Translations under genes and position numbers: made by a program | Shown here: positions 40,370-48,709 of the stretch, piece after piece | Layout of the letters: each line of letters begins with the position of its first letter | Position numbering within the stretch: the stretch's first letter is position 1 | Origin: Phenylobacterium sp. | Lineage (GTDB): Bacteria > Pseudomonadota > Alphaproteobacteria > Caulobacterales > Caulobacteraceae | Assembly (NCBI RefSeq): GCF_013822795.1 | Contig: NZ_PNLB01000003.1 | Span: 212,270 to 276,269, forward strand | Length of the DNA: 64,000 nucleotides | Reading direction: 5' to 3' | Notes under the pieces: model-generated | What the model was told of the DNA's origin: nothing | Seen by the model: only the letters and a program-made list of their open reading frames with translations | Databases searched by the model: none

Positions 40370-41065
40370 ATGCTCCCCATCGTCTTCATCCCCGGCCTGC
40401 TCTGCGACGAGCGGCTGTGGCGCGACCAACGCGATTCCCTGTCGGATATGGCCCCGTCGAGCATCGCCGACGTGACGCTGGACGACAGCGTCGAGGCCAT
40501 GGCCGGCCGGTTGCTGGCCGCCGCCCCGCCCCGCTTCACGTTGGTCGCCCTGTCGATGGGCGGCTACGTCGCCTTTGAAGTGCTGCGCCAGGCGCGCGAT
40601 CGGGTCGCGGCGGCCGCGTTGCTCGACACCAGCGCCGCGCCCGACGCGCCGGGGCGCTCGGCCGAGCGCGAGGCGGCGCTGGCCTCGCTGTCGCGCGGCC
40701 GGTTCGCCGGCGTCACCGACCGGCTGCTGCCGCGGCTGGTCGACGAGCAGCACCTGGGCGGCCCGGTCGGCGAGGAGTTGAAGGCCATGGCCCAGCGGGT
40801 CGGCGGCGCGGCGTTCGTGCGGCAACAGACGGCGATCCTCAACCGGCCCGACAGCCGCCCGCTGCTGAGCTCGCTCGACATTCCGGTGCTGGTGGCCGTG
40901 GGCGACGGCGACGTGCTGACCCCGCCGGCCGAGTCGGTGGCGATGTTCCGAGCCCTGCCCCGCCCCTCGTTCCACCTGTTCCACCGATGCGGCCACCTGC
41001 CGGCGATCGAACAGCCGGACGAGACCAGCGCGGTCTTGCGCCAGTGGCTGACGACCACCACCTGA
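40370..41065 (+). CDS. Alpha/beta hydrolase
   Basis: The protein has 231 residues. The oxyanion stretch is FIPGLLCDERLW (about 4-15), the nucleophile elbow LSMGGYVAFE (about 62-71; Ser63), the acid Asp in VAVGDGDVLTPP and the His in FHRCGHLPAIEQP. It belongs to the small esterase/lipase-like group and is cytoplasmic. It lies 52 bp before a TetR gene on the same strand. Confidence 0.85.
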   Translation: MLPIVFIPGLLCDERLWRDQRDSLSDMAPSSIADVTLDDSVEAMAGRLLAAAPPRFTLVALSMGGYVAFEVLRQARDRVAAAALLDTSAAPDAPGRSAEREAALASLSRGRFAGVTDRLLPRLVDEQHLGGPVGEELKAMAQRVGGAAFVRQQTAILNRPDSRPLLSSLDIPVLVAVGDGDVLTPPAESVAMFRALPRPSFHLFHRCGHLPAIEQPDETSAVLRQWLTTTT

Positions 41066-41090
41066 CGTTACGGCAACGGTCGTTGCAAAT

Positions 41091-41106
41091 TACCGTCCAG
41101 TTGGTA
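41091..41106. promoter_or_regulatory. TACC-N8-GGTA, putative TetR operator
   Basis: TACC (41091-41094) and GGTA (41103-41106) are inverted around 8 bases, ending 10 bp before the TetR-family start at 41117. The AcrR-like group often uses this kind of site. Autoregulation is likely. Confidence 0.4.
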
Positions 41107-41116
41107 TGTAACGGTC

Positions 41117-41692
41117 ATGACCCAGCCCCGCCGACGCCAGCCTGAAGCCACCCGCGCCCAGATCATGGGGGCGGCGATGCAGACATTGCAGGAGAGCGGC
41201 GCGGCCGGCTTCACGCTCGACGCCGTGGTCGCCCGGCTGCCACTGAGCAAGGGCGCGCTGCTGCACCACTTCCCCAGCAAGGCCGAGCTGCTGAAGGCGC
41301 TGGTCGACGAGGCCGGCGAGAAGTTCGTCAACAATATCGAGGCGCTGGCCGCCAAGGACCCGCACCCGGTGGGCCGCTATTCCCGCGCCTACCTGGCCGC
41401 CACCGTGCAGCTGACCATGAGCGAGGACGAGGTGCGCACCAGCAAGGTGGTGCTGGTCGCCTGCTTGCTGGAGCCGAGCCTCGCCGACCGCTGGCAGTGG
41501 TGGACCGACCAGATCACCCGCGACGAGCCGAACGACGTGGTCGGGGCCGACGACGCCCTGCTGCAGCGGCTGGTCGCCGATGGCCTGTGGCTGTCGGACG
41601 TGTTTGGTAACAAGCCGGTGCCGATGGAGCAGCGGCGGGTCATCGGCGCGCTGATGGGCGCCTCGCCGCCGCCCCTGGAAGCGGACGCCTAG
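41117..41692 (+). CDS. TetR-family regulator
   Basis: The protein has 191 residues. The HTH is at about 9-55 (EATRAQIMGAAMQTLQESGAAGFTLDAVVARLPLSKGALLHHFPSKAELL), and the C-terminal part resembles the TetR_C_37-like group (LVACLLEPSLADRWQWW). Its stop overlaps that of the convergent flavoprotein gene by 4 bp. Its target is unknown. Confidence 0.88.
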   Translation: MTQPRRRQPEATRAQIMGAAMQTLQESGAAGFTLDAVVARLPLSKGALLHHFPSKAELLKALVDEAGEKFVNNIEALAAKDPHPVGRYSRAYLAATVQLTMSEDEVRTSKVVLVACLLEPSLADRWQWWTDQITRDEPNDVVGADDALLQRLVADGLWLSDVFGNKPVPMEQRRVIGALMGASPPPLEADA

Positions 41693-42606
41693 CGAGCCTT
41701 CGCGGCGGCGTATTCGTCGACCAGCTGATCGACGATGGCGCCGACCTGCTCGATGGCGCGGACCGCGCCGACGCCCTGCCCCGCCGACCAGACGTCCTTC
41801 CAGCGCTTGGCGTCGTTGTCTTCGGGACGTCCGAGATCGATATCGGCCTTGGCGCCCATGGCGGCCGGATCGAAGCCGGCGGCGACCAGGCTGCCCTTCA
41901 GCCAGTTGGCCGGCACGCCGGTCAGCGAGGCCGAGAGGATGATCTCGTCGGCGCTCGCCTCGACCAGCATGGTCTTGTAGTCGGGGTGCGCCATGCTCTC
42001 TTCCGAGGCGATCAGCCGGGTTCCGAGATAGGCGTAGTCGGCGCCGAGGATCTCGGCGGCGCGCACCGCCTCGCCCGAGCCGATGGCCCCGCCCAGCACG
42101 ATGACCCCATCAAAGAACTCGCGCACCGCCGGCACGAAGGCGAAGGCCGAGAGCTGGCCGGTGTGGCCGCCGGCGCCGGCGGAGATCAGCACCAGGCCGT
42201 CGACGCCCGCCTCGGCCGCCTTCCTGGCGTAGGAGATCGAGTTGACGTCGGCCAGCACCTTGCCGCCGTAGGCCTGCACCTGCGCCACCAGTTCCTTAGG
42301 GCTGCCGAGCGCGGTGATCACGATCGGCGGCTTGTGCTTCATGACCAGCTCGAGCTCTTCGGCCATGCGCTCATAGGTCCGGTGGACCATGATGTTGATC
42401 GCCCACGGCGCGTCGCCGACGGCGGCCTTGATGTCGACCAGCCACTGGTCGAGCACCTCGATGGTGCGGGCGTTGTTGGCAGGGAACGAGCCGACGATCC
42501 CGGCCTTGCACGCCGCCAGCACCAGCTCCGGCCCCGAGACCAGGAACATCGGCGCGGCGATGGCCGGCAGCCGCAGCCGCCCCTTGAGCGAAACCAGATC
42601 CTGCAT
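41689..42606 (-). CDS. Nitronate monooxygenase-like flavoprotein
   Basis: The protein has 305 residues. It is a TIM-barrel FMN enzyme of the nitronate monooxygenase/2-nitropropane dioxygenase group: IAAPMFLVSGPELVLAACKAGIVGSFPANNART, LISAGAGGHTG (about 140-150) and GGAIGSGEAVRAAEILGADYAYLGTR. The His in GGHTG is the usual catalytic residue. In catabolic clusters similar proteins often act as enoate-type reductases or on unknown substrates. It is divergent from the tandem SnoaL genes and shares two motif copies with them. Confidence 0.85.
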   Translation of the reverse strand: MQDLVSLKGRLRLPAIAAPMFLVSGPELVLAACKAGIVGSFPANNARTIEVLDQWLVDIKAAVGDAPWAINIMVHRTYERMAEELELVMKHKPPIVITALGSPKELVAQVQAYGGKVLADVNSISYARKAAEAGVDGLVLISAGAGGHTGQLSAFAFVPAVREFFDGVIVLGGAIGSGEAVRAAEILGADYAYLGTRLIASEESMAHPDYKTMLVEASADEIILSASLTGVPANWLKGSLVAAGFDPAAMGAKADIDLGRPEDNDAKRWKDVWSAGQGVGAVRAIEQVGAIVDQLVDEYAAAKAR

Positions 42607-42665
42607 CGCGTATCCTTACATCCCCAGGCGCGAACCCCCCGCGCCTCCAAAAGCCGCAAGCCTTG

Positions 42666-42685
42666 ACTTGCAAATAGCAACTTAT
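42666..42685 (+). promoter_or_regulatory. Cluster direct-repeat motif, copy 5
   Basis: ACTTGCAAATAGCAACTTAT: ACTTGCA and ACTTATT 14 bp apart, 60 bp before the flavoprotein start at 42606. Confidence 0.55.
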
Positions 42686-42723
42686 TGGCCGCTCGCAGCG
42701 GCGTCAACCGCTCCAGCGTTGTT

Positions 42724-42743
42724 ACTTGCATAATCGAACTTAT
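42724..42743 (+). promoter_or_regulatory. Cluster direct-repeat motif, copy 6
   Basis: ACTTGCATAATCGAACTTAT: ACTTGCA and ACTTATG 14 bp apart, the clearest direct repeat, 43 bp before the SnoaL start at 42786. It is spaced 58 bp from copy 5. Confidence 0.6.
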
Positions 42744-42785
42744 GCCAATAGCCTGCGGCCAAAGAAACGCAGGAGGGACGCGGTC

Positions 42786-43178
42786 ATGAGCGAAAACATG
42801 AAGACGCTGGAGGCGATGATCGCCGCCTCCAAAAGGAAGGATCACGACGCCTTCCTCGCCACGCTCGCCGACGACTTCGAGTATCACTGGCGCGTCGGGA
42901 CCAAGCCGATCTCCGACAAGGCCACCATGCTCAAGTTCATCCGCAACTACGAGCAGGGCTTCGACCAGCGCGAATGGACCGTGCTGAACTGGGCCGAAAA
43001 GGGCGACACGCTGTTGGTCGAGGGGCTGGAGCAGCTCTACGACCGCGCCCGCAAGGTGCTGATCGACAACCCCTTCATGCAGGCCATCGAGTTCCGCGAG
43101 GGCAAGGTCCGCAAGCTGCGTGACTACTACGACTCGGCCCGTTTCCAGGCCGCCCCCAACCAGGAGAGCGCCGCGTGA
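42786..43178 (+). CDS. SnoaL/NTF2-fold protein, first of a tandem pair
   Basis: The protein has 130 residues from the ATG at 42786 (MSENMKTLEAMI). It is an NTF2-like domain: ASKRKDHDAFLATLADDFEYHWRVGTKPI, MLKFIRNYEQGF and IEFREGKVRKLRDYYDSARF. It resembles the next protein (shared DFEYHW/EVEYHY, VGT, RDYY), so the two arose by duplication and may form a heterodimer. The genes overlap by 4 bp, which implies translational coupling. Confidence 0.82.
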   Translation: MSENMKTLEAMIAASKRKDHDAFLATLADDFEYHWRVGTKPISDKATMLKFIRNYEQGFDQREWTVLNWAEKGDTLLVEGLEQLYDRARKVLIDNPFMQAIEFREGKVRKLRDYYDSARFQAAPNQESAA

Positions 43179-43552
43179 GCGAAGCCAAGATCGACCTCAT
43201 CCGCCGTCTGCAGCAGGCCATCGCCGCCAAGGACAAGGCCGGCTTCCTCGACTTCTTCGCCCCGGAGGTGGAGTACCACTATCACGTCGGCACCCGCCCG
43301 CTGATGGGCCGCGACTGGGTCGAAAAGTTCATCACCAAGTACTGGGCCGACAACTCGGGCTCGACCTGGGTGATCGAGCGCCATGCCGAGACCGACACCC
43401 ATCTCTTCACCGAGGGCCGCGAGGAGTACGTCAACGCCAGCGGCCAGACCGTGACCCACCCCTATATGGGGATCATCGAGTTCAAGCCGGACGGCAAGAT
43501 CATCGGCTGGCGCGACTACTTCCAGATGGCCGACCCGAACGCCACGCACTGA
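43175..43552 (+). CDS. SnoaL/NTF2-fold protein, second of a tandem pair
   Basis: The protein has 125 residues and starts with GTG at 43175 inside the GTGA overlap with the preceding stop. The domain shows RRLQQAIAAKDKAGFLDFFAPEVEYHYHVGTRPLMGRD and GIIEFKPDGKIIGWRDYFQM. The family includes ketosteroid-isomerase-like and epoxide-hydrolase-like enzymes as well as non-catalytic proteins; residues cannot decide here. Confidence 0.82.
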   Translation: MSEAKIDLIRRLQQAIAAKDKAGFLDFFAPEVEYHYHVGTRPLMGRDWVEKFITKYWADNSGSTWVIERHAETDTHLFTEGREEYVNASGQTVTHPYMGIIEFKPDGKIIGWRDYFQMADPNATH

Positions 43553-43565
43553 CCAGCGGGCCTGT

Positions 43566-43592
43566 CTTCCGCCGCGCGGAAGACAGGCCTAC
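43566..43592. terminator. Strong hairpin between convergent genes
   Basis: GGCCTGTCTTCCG and CGGAAGACAGGCC form a 13-bp perfect stem with a short loop, 7 bp or so after the SnoaL pair. No T-run is present, but the stem lies between convergent stops (43552 and 43589) and should mark the end of both transcripts. Coordinates are within a few bases. Confidence 0.6.
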
Positions 43593-44119
43593 CAGCCGGC
43601 GGCGTTGCGCAGCCGGATCCCGCTGGCGTGCAGCGTCGTGTCCCAGACCCCGCGCAGGGGCGTCAGGCTGTCGACGACCCGCAGCTCGGCGTCACAGGCG
43701 GCCAGCGCGGCCGGCAGGTCGGCGATCTCTTCGACGGAGAACGGCGTAACCGGCTCGCGCGACACCCACATGCCGGCGTCGTCCAGGCAGTCGAACGAGT
43801 CGGGCGGCAGTTCGTAGCGATAGAGGCGCGCGCTCGTCAGGACCTCCAGCCAGCGCTGCTCGACATGAGCCAACATGCGCGCCGCGCTCTCGCCCCACCA
43901 GGCGGCGCGATCCTGCGGCGTGGTGGCCGCGGTCGGCCAGAGCAGGATGCGCGGGCAGTCGCGCGGAAACAGGTACATCGCCTGATGTGGCTCATCGATC
44001 GCCCAGACCAGCGGGCCGTTCAGCCACTCTCGGCCCGGCGGCCGCGCCGACGGCGTGCGCACCGGCCGCGGTTCGAACCGCGCGATCCCCGGATCCTCGC
44101 TGAAATGAAAGAGGCGCAT
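43589..44119 (-). CDS. DUF6886-like protein
   Basis: The protein has 176 residues from the ATG at 44119 (MRLFHFSEDPGIARF). Family-typical stretches are HFSEDPGIARFEPRP, VWAIDEPHQAMYLFPRDCPRILLW and WVSREPVTPFSVEEI. The function is unknown. The start is very close to that of the divergent phosphotransferase (44199), so the two promoters overlap. Confidence 0.75.
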   Translation of the reverse strand: MRLFHFSEDPGIARFEPRPVRTPSARPPGREWLNGPLVWAIDEPHQAMYLFPRDCPRILLWPTAATTPQDRAAWWGESAARMLAHVEQRWLEVLTSARLYRYELPPDSFDCLDDAGMWVSREPVTPFSVEEIADLPAALAACDAELRVVDSLTPLRGVWDTTLHASGIRLRNAAGW

Positions 44120-44198
44120 GGCCCGATTAGGCGGCGCCCGCGCCGACGCGTCCACGCCGATTGACCTGCGCGGCGAACACGTGCGCGATCGCCCGATC

Positions 44199-45230
44199 AT
44201 GGCGGGCGATCCTTTGAACCTCATCGCGGACGCGCAGCGGGACGTGGCTGAGGCGACGCTGCGCGCAGCGATCGGCCAGGCCGCGGTGCTCGACGTAACG
44301 CCGATCAGCGGCGGCGCGTCGGGGGCGGCGCTCTATCGGATCGAGGCGGCCGGCCGCCGGCCGCTGCTGCTGCGGGTGGACGGGCCAGAGAGCCCGCTGC
44401 TGCGCCGTAATCCCCACCGCTACACCTGCCTGATCGCCGCCGCCGAGGCCGGGATCGCGCCGCCGGTGCACCATGTCGACGCGGCGGCCGGCGTCGCGGT
44501 CACCGACTTCATCGCCCAACAACCGCTGAGCGCTTTTCCGGGCGGCGGCGCGGCCCTTGCGCAGGCGCTCGGCGAGCTGGTCGGCCGATTGCAGGCGAGC
44601 ACGACCTTTCCGCCGCTGATCGACTATCGCGACCTGCTCGAAGACATGCTGGGCAAGGTCCACGCCTCGCGCGCCTTCGCGGACGGCCTGCTCGATGATC
44701 ACCTCGCCCAGCTCGCCGATCTTCGCGCCCGCTACAACTGGCGCGAGGATACGGCGCGGTCGAGCCACAACGACCCCAACCCCGGCAATGTCCTGTTCGA
44801 CGGCCGCCGGCTGTGGCTGATCGACTGGGAGTCGGCCTATCGCAACGATCCGCTGATCGACCTCGCCATCCTGGCAGACGGCCTGGCGCCGACGCCCGAA
44901 TTGACGGAGCGGCTGCTGGCCGGCTGGCTGGGCCGCCCGCCGGACCCCGCGCTGCGCGAGAAGCTCAACCTGACCCGGCGTATGACCCGGCTCTACTACG
45001 CCTGCTTCCTGATCAACGCCGCGGCGTCGGCCGGACACCCGCTGCTGGAGAGCGAGATCGACGCGCCGGACGCAGAGACCATCGAGCGCGACGTCGCCAG
45101 TGATGAGCTTGCACCCGGCGGCGCCAAGGCGATCCACCTGCTGGGCCGGATGTACCTGGAAGGCTTTCGCAGCGGTCGGCTCGATCCGCGCCAGCAGGCG
45201 GCCGCCGACGCGGTCACCGGCCGCCCCTAG
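44199..45230 (+). CDS. Aminoglycoside-phosphotransferase-fold (APH) kinase
   Basis: The protein has 343 residues from the ATG at 44199 (MAGDPLNLIADAQ). The kinase-like fold shows the catalytic loop SSHNDPNPGNVLFDG (Asp in HND) and the metal-binding WLIDWESAYRNDPLIDLAI. Related proteins phosphorylate choline, homoserine or drugs; the substrate here is unknown. Its stop overlaps that of the convergent gene by 4 bp. Confidence 0.83.
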   Translation: MAGDPLNLIADAQRDVAEATLRAAIGQAAVLDVTPISGGASGAALYRIEAAGRRPLLLRVDGPESPLLRRNPHRYTCLIAAAEAGIAPPVHHVDAAAGVAVTDFIAQQPLSAFPGGGAALAQALGELVGRLQASTTFPPLIDYRDLLEDMLGKVHASRAFADGLLDDHLAQLADLRARYNWREDTARSSHNDPNPGNVLFDGRRLWLIDWESAYRNDPLIDLAILADGLAPTPELTERLLAGWLGRPPDPALREKLNLTRRMTRLYYACFLINAAASAGHPLLESEIDAPDAETIERDVASDELAPGGAKAIHLLGRMYLEGFRSGRLDPRQQAAADAVTGRP

Positions 45231-45799
45231 AAGGCCCAGGCGCAGCCTATGCCGACGGCGGCGCCCTGCTTGCCGGCCGGATCGGCGTCGCCCCCTGCCC
45301 GCGCCTTGCAGCCGTTCTTCGGCCGGCGGGCCAGGTAGGGATCGGGGTCGCGGTCGAAGTCGCCGCGGACATCGAGGTCGAGCTTACGGCCGATCCGGTC
45401 CTCGACCGCGGCCAGGCGCTCGTCGCAGCGCTGGCGTTCCTCGTCGGTGAGGTCGGCGAGACGGCAAGCGATCAGACCGCGCAGCGCCCGCCGCAAGGCC
45501 GGCGGCGCAGGCGGCGCGGCCTCGCCCGAGCCGGCTGGCCGGGCGGCGACATCTTGGTCCTGGCGTTGCACGGGCGCGCGTTCAGGTGACCTGGCTGGGT
45601 GCGGCCGCGGCGGCGGCTCAGCGCGTCGCTGGGGCTCGTGTGGCAGACGACGGAAGATCGGCGGCGCGAGCAGCACTTCCATGGCGGGCGTTTCCCGGGG
45701 CGTCGGCACATGGCGCTGGACCATCAGCCAGCCCAGAACGACAGCATGCGCGCCGACCGACACGGCCAGCAGCAGAAGCCGTTGCTGCGCGCGCGCCAT
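45227..45799 (-). CDS. Hypothetical membrane-anchored, proline/arginine-rich protein
   Basis: The protein has 190 residues from the ATG at 45799 (MARAQQRLLLLAVSV). A single N-terminal membrane helix (about 8-28) is followed by a Pro/Arg/Glu-rich stretch (about 50-100), as in TonB-like proteins, and then a Cys-containing soluble part (IACRLADLTDEERQRC). No TonB C-terminal domain could be recognised. Its function is unknown. Confidence 0.6.
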   Translation of the reverse strand: MARAQQRLLLLAVSVGAHAVVLGWLMVQRHVPTPRETPAMEVLLAPPIFRRLPHEPQRRAEPPPRPHPARSPERAPVQRQDQDVAARPAGSGEAAPPAPPALRRALRGLIACRLADLTDEERQRCDERLAAVEDRIGRKLDLDVRGDFDRDPDPYLARRPKNGCKARAGGDADPAGKQGAAVGIGCAWAF

Positions 45800-45852
45800 T
45801 TCCACCCTCTCGCGAACTTACGCCCGGATGCTCGCGACGGCTGAAGGTGGAA

Positions 45853-46293
45853 TTATGGCAGAGCTTGAACGGCGCCCCGGTCCAGCGCCCCGCTCGCCGC
45901 CAACGGCGCGATCAGGCCGGCGATGAAGATCGTGTTGGGGATCAGGTTGAGGCCAAAGCCGGTGGCGAGCGACAGCGCGCTGTCGATGACGAACCAGACG
46001 AGACCGCTCGCCAGGATCATCCGCCAGACCGGCGCACCCAGGGGCCCCAGCCGCATCGCGGCGTCGATGGCGGCGAAGAGCGTCAGGCTCCAGCCGATGG
46101 TCACCGCGCCGAGCACGGCCAGGCCAAAGCGCATTGGGCCTTCGATCTGCAGGGGCTCAGGCCCATTGAGCAGGTCGAGCAAGGCACGAACCGGACCGCT
46201 GGTCGCCTCCGCTGCGCCGCCGGCCAGCACGACCCCGAACAGCGCCACCACCGCGCACCACCCGTTCAACCACTTCCGCCAGAACCCGTTCAT
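45853..46293 (-). CDS. Hypothetical membrane protein
   Basis: The protein has 146 residues with four probable membrane helices (about 9-30, 55-78, 90-109 and 117-136). No family is recognised. Its ribosome binding site (GGAGCAGG) lies inside an 8-bp hairpin, suggesting translational control. Confidence 0.65.
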   Translation of the reverse strand: MNGFWRKWLNGWCAVVALFGVVLAGGAAEATSGPVRALLDLLNGPEPLQIEGPMRFGLAVLGAVTIGWSLTLFAAIDAAMRLGPLGAPVWRMILASGLVWFVIDSALSLATGFGLNLIPNTIFIAGLIAPLAASGALDRGAVQALP

Positions 46294-46295
46294 CG

Positions 46296-46320
46296 CCTGC
46301 TCCGTTGAGTTTGGAGCAGG
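46296..46320 (-). promoter_or_regulatory. Hairpin that covers the ribosome binding site of the membrane-protein gene
   Basis: CCTGCTCC (46296-46303 on plus) and GGAGCAGG (46313-46320) pair perfectly. In the minus-strand mRNA the downstream arm, GGAGCAGG, contains the Shine-Dalgarno sequence two bases before the ATG at 46293, so the stem would hide it. Confidence 0.5.
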
Positions 46321-46340
46321 CTAGGCGCGGGCCCTCGCCG

Positions 46341-46367
46341 CGGCCATGACCTGCGAGGTCATGGCCG
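46341..46367 (-). terminator. 12-bp hairpin after the acyl-CoA ligase operon
   Basis: CGGCCATGACCT (46341-46352) and AGGTCATGGCCG (46356-46367) pair perfectly around GCG, 9 bp after the ligase stop at 46377. There is no T-run. It probably defines the 3' end of the operon. Confidence 0.6.
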
Positions 46368-46376
46368 AACGCGCAA

Positions 46377-47873
46377 TCAGGCCTCGGTCTTGGCGCGCTG
46401 GTCACGCAGGGCGCTGCGGCGGACCTTGCCGGCGTCGTCGCGCAGGCGCTCGTGGGTGACCTCCAGGCTGCGCGGGATCTTGTAGGGGGCGATGCGCTCG
46501 GCCAGGAACGCCTTGACCTGCGCCTCGTCCAGCGGCGGGCCGCCAGGCGCCATCTCGAGGATCGCGTGGACAGCCTGGCCCAGGTCGTCATGCGGCAGGC
46601 CGACGACGACGCTGGAGAGCACGCCCGGATAGGCGTCGACAGCGGCCTCGACCTCAGCCGGGTAGATGTTCGCCCCGCCGGAGATGATCAGGTCAGTGCG
46701 CCGGTCGGCGAGGTAGAGGTAGCCCTCCTCGTCGATGTGGCCCATGTCGCCGAAGGTCTCCCACTCGCCCTTCGCCCGCGGTTCGGCGCCGATGTAGTGG
46801 TAGGTCGCGCCGCGGCCGCCGGCCGGTAGGAAGAACACCTCACCGACTTCGCCCGCTGGAGCCTGGGTCCCGTCCTCGCGCAGGATGCGGATCTCGCTGC
46901 CGGGCATCAGTCGGCCGACCGAGCCCTTATGGGTCAGCCATTCACGGCCGCCGATCGAGGTGCCGCCCATGGCCTCGGTGCCGGAATAGACCTCCCAGAC
47001 CGCGTCGGGGCCCAGCCACTCGATCCACTTCTCCTTGAGCCAGACCGGACAGGCCGAGGCGATGTGGACGATCATCTCCAGGCTGGAGACGTCGGCGGCG
47101 GCGCGCTCGGCGTCCGGCAGCCGCCAGATGCGGTGCATCATGGTCGGGACCAGATAGGCCCACTGGACCTTGTGCTCGCCAATCAGGCGCAGGGTCTCGG
47201 AGGGCTCAAAGCGCTTGGTGACCACCAGATGGCAGCCCCAACACAGCGCCATGTAGGCCAGGCCGAACGGGGCGGCGTGATAGAGCGGCCCGGGGATGAT
47301 CACCGTGTCGCCGAGCTGCATGCCGAGCGAGGCGGCGTCCGGGTCGATGATCGAGGGGGCGTGGTCGACGATGACCTTGGGGCGGCCGGTGCTGCCGCCG
47401 CTGGCGATCGCTTTGACGTGCTTGGCGGTCAGCTCGGGCAGCGGATCGGCGGAGGTCGCCTCGTCGTGGGTCGTCGCCTCGTCCAGGAAGTCGACGCCCG
47501 CGGCGCGGGTGGCCTCACCGCCGATGACGACGCGCGGCTGCATCAGCTCGATGATCGCCTTCAGCTCGGGCGCCGGCAGGCGGTAGGAGACCGGCGCCGG
47601 CGTCGCGCCCAGGGTCCAGGCCGCGAAGGCCAGTTCCAGGAAGGCCGGGCCGTTGGGCAGGGCGATGGCGACAAAGTCCCCTTCCCGCACGCCGTGAGCG
47701 GCCAGCCCGCGGGCGCGGCGGTTCACCCGTGCGGCGAACTGCGCGCGGGTCAGGGTCTTGCCCTCGCAGGTGATAGCCGGGGCGTCCGGGTCGCGGGCCG
47801 CATGCAGGCCCGGCAGGGTCCCGATCGGACGTGGGGCCGGCGGGGCGATGGTGGGCGACAGCAGAGTCCTCAC
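46377..47873 (-). CDS. Acyl-CoA synthetase/AMP-dependent CoA ligase
   Basis: The protein has 498 residues. The AMP-binding loop is a variant, IASGGSTGRPKVIV (about 155-168), followed by VYSGTEAMGGTSI, GDMGHIDEEGYLYLADRRTDLIISGGANIYPAEVE and the late Lys in DDAGKVRRSALR. It resembles bile-acid- and fatty-acid-type CoA ligases. It is the third gene of an operon SDR-DUF1295-ligase; its start overlaps the DUF1295 stop by 4 bp. Confidence 0.88.
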   Translation of the reverse strand: MRTLLSPTIAPPAPRPIGTLPGLHAARDPDAPAITCEGKTLTRAQFAARVNRRARGLAAHGVREGDFVAIALPNGPAFLELAFAAWTLGATPAPVSYRLPAPELKAIIELMQPRVVIGGEATRAAGVDFLDEATTHDEATSADPLPELTAKHVKAIASGGSTGRPKVIVDHAPSIIDPDAASLGMQLGDTVIIPGPLYHAAPFGLAYMALCWGCHLVVTKRFEPSETLRLIGEHKVQWAYLVPTMMHRIWRLPDAERAAADVSSLEMIVHIASACPVWLKEKWIEWLGPDAVWEVYSGTEAMGGTSIGGREWLTHKGSVGRLMPGSEIRILREDGTQAPAGEVGEVFFLPAGGRGATYHYIGAEPRAKGEWETFGDMGHIDEEGYLYLADRRTDLIISGGANIYPAEVEAAVDAYPGVLSSVVVGLPHDDLGQAVHAILEMAPGGPPLDEAQVKAFLAERIAPYKIPRSLEVTHERLRDDAGKVRRSALRDQRAKTEA

Positions 47874-48697
47874 GAGGCGCTCCCGTCGAGGCGCTTCGGC
47901 GGCCAGGGGATCAGGGAGCTGGTGCGGCGGATGTAGTCGTCATAGCCCGGCCGCTGGTGGGTCAGGCGCTTCTCGTACGACGGGCCCCCGCTCCAGCGGG
48001 TCAGCAGGAAGATCAGCAGCAGCGGACCGGGCAGCGCCCACAGGCCGAGCTGCGTCTCCGCGGCGATCAGGTAGAAGCCCACCCAGGTGCAGATGTCGCC
48101 GAAGTAGTTGGGGTGACGGGTGTAGCGCCAGAGGCCGGAGGCGAGCACCTGGCCCTTGTTGGCCGGGTTCGCCTTGAAGCGCTTGAGCTGGGAGTCGGCG
48201 GTGGTTTCGAAGGCGATGCCGAACAGCGACAGCCCCGCGCCGATCCAGCCGAGGGCGCCAATGGCGGCCGGCTGGGCCGAGATCTGGCCGAGCTGGACCG
48301 GCAGGCTGACCACCCAGAGCAGCGGCGCCTGGAAGGCGAAGACCATGCGCAGCGAGGCGTGGGCGTAGCTCCAGCCTTTGTCGGCCTTGGCCCGGTCCAT
48401 CATCTTCACATAGCGGCGGTCCGGCCCCTCGTGGCGCCAGCGGCCGAGGATGTGCAGGCCCAGCCGCAGGCCCCAGAGCAGCGCCAGGCCAGTCAGCAGA
48501 TAGCGGCGCGTCTGCGCACCGTCCGGCGTCTGGAAGAAGCTCGCCACCGCCATGCTGGCCAGACCCAGGCCCCAGCAGGCGTCGACGAAGGTGACATCCT
48601 TGATCGCCGTCCCGATCATCCAGAGGATCAGGAAGCCGGCGACCAGAAGGCCGAAGTTGACCGCGAGCAAGGTCGCGATCTGAGTGAGTTCAGGCAT
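47870..48697 (-). CDS. DUF1295 (steroid 5-alpha-reductase-like) membrane protein
   Basis: The protein has 275 residues with about seven membrane helices. The C-terminal SGLWRYTRHPNYFGDICTWVGFYL and SYEKRLTHQRPGYDDYIRRTS match DUF1295, whose relatives reduce the C=C bond of 3-oxo-4-ene steroids or related enones with NADPH. The position between an SDR gene and a CoA ligase gene supports a role in substrate reduction. Confidence 0.85.
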   Translation of the reverse strand: MPELTQIATLLAVNFGLLVAGFLILWMIGTAIKDVTFVDACWGLGLASMAVASFFQTPDGAQTRRYLLTGLALLWGLRLGLHILGRWRHEGPDRRYVKMMDRAKADKGWSYAHASLRMVFAFQAPLLWVVSLPVQLGQISAQPAAIGALGWIGAGLSLFGIAFETTADSQLKRFKANPANKGQVLASGLWRYTRHPNYFGDICTWVGFYLIAAETQLGLWALPGPLLLIFLLTRWSGGPSYEKRLTHQRPGYDDYIRRTSSLIPWPPKRLDGSAS

Positions 48698-48709
48698 CGG
48701 CGTTTCCCC

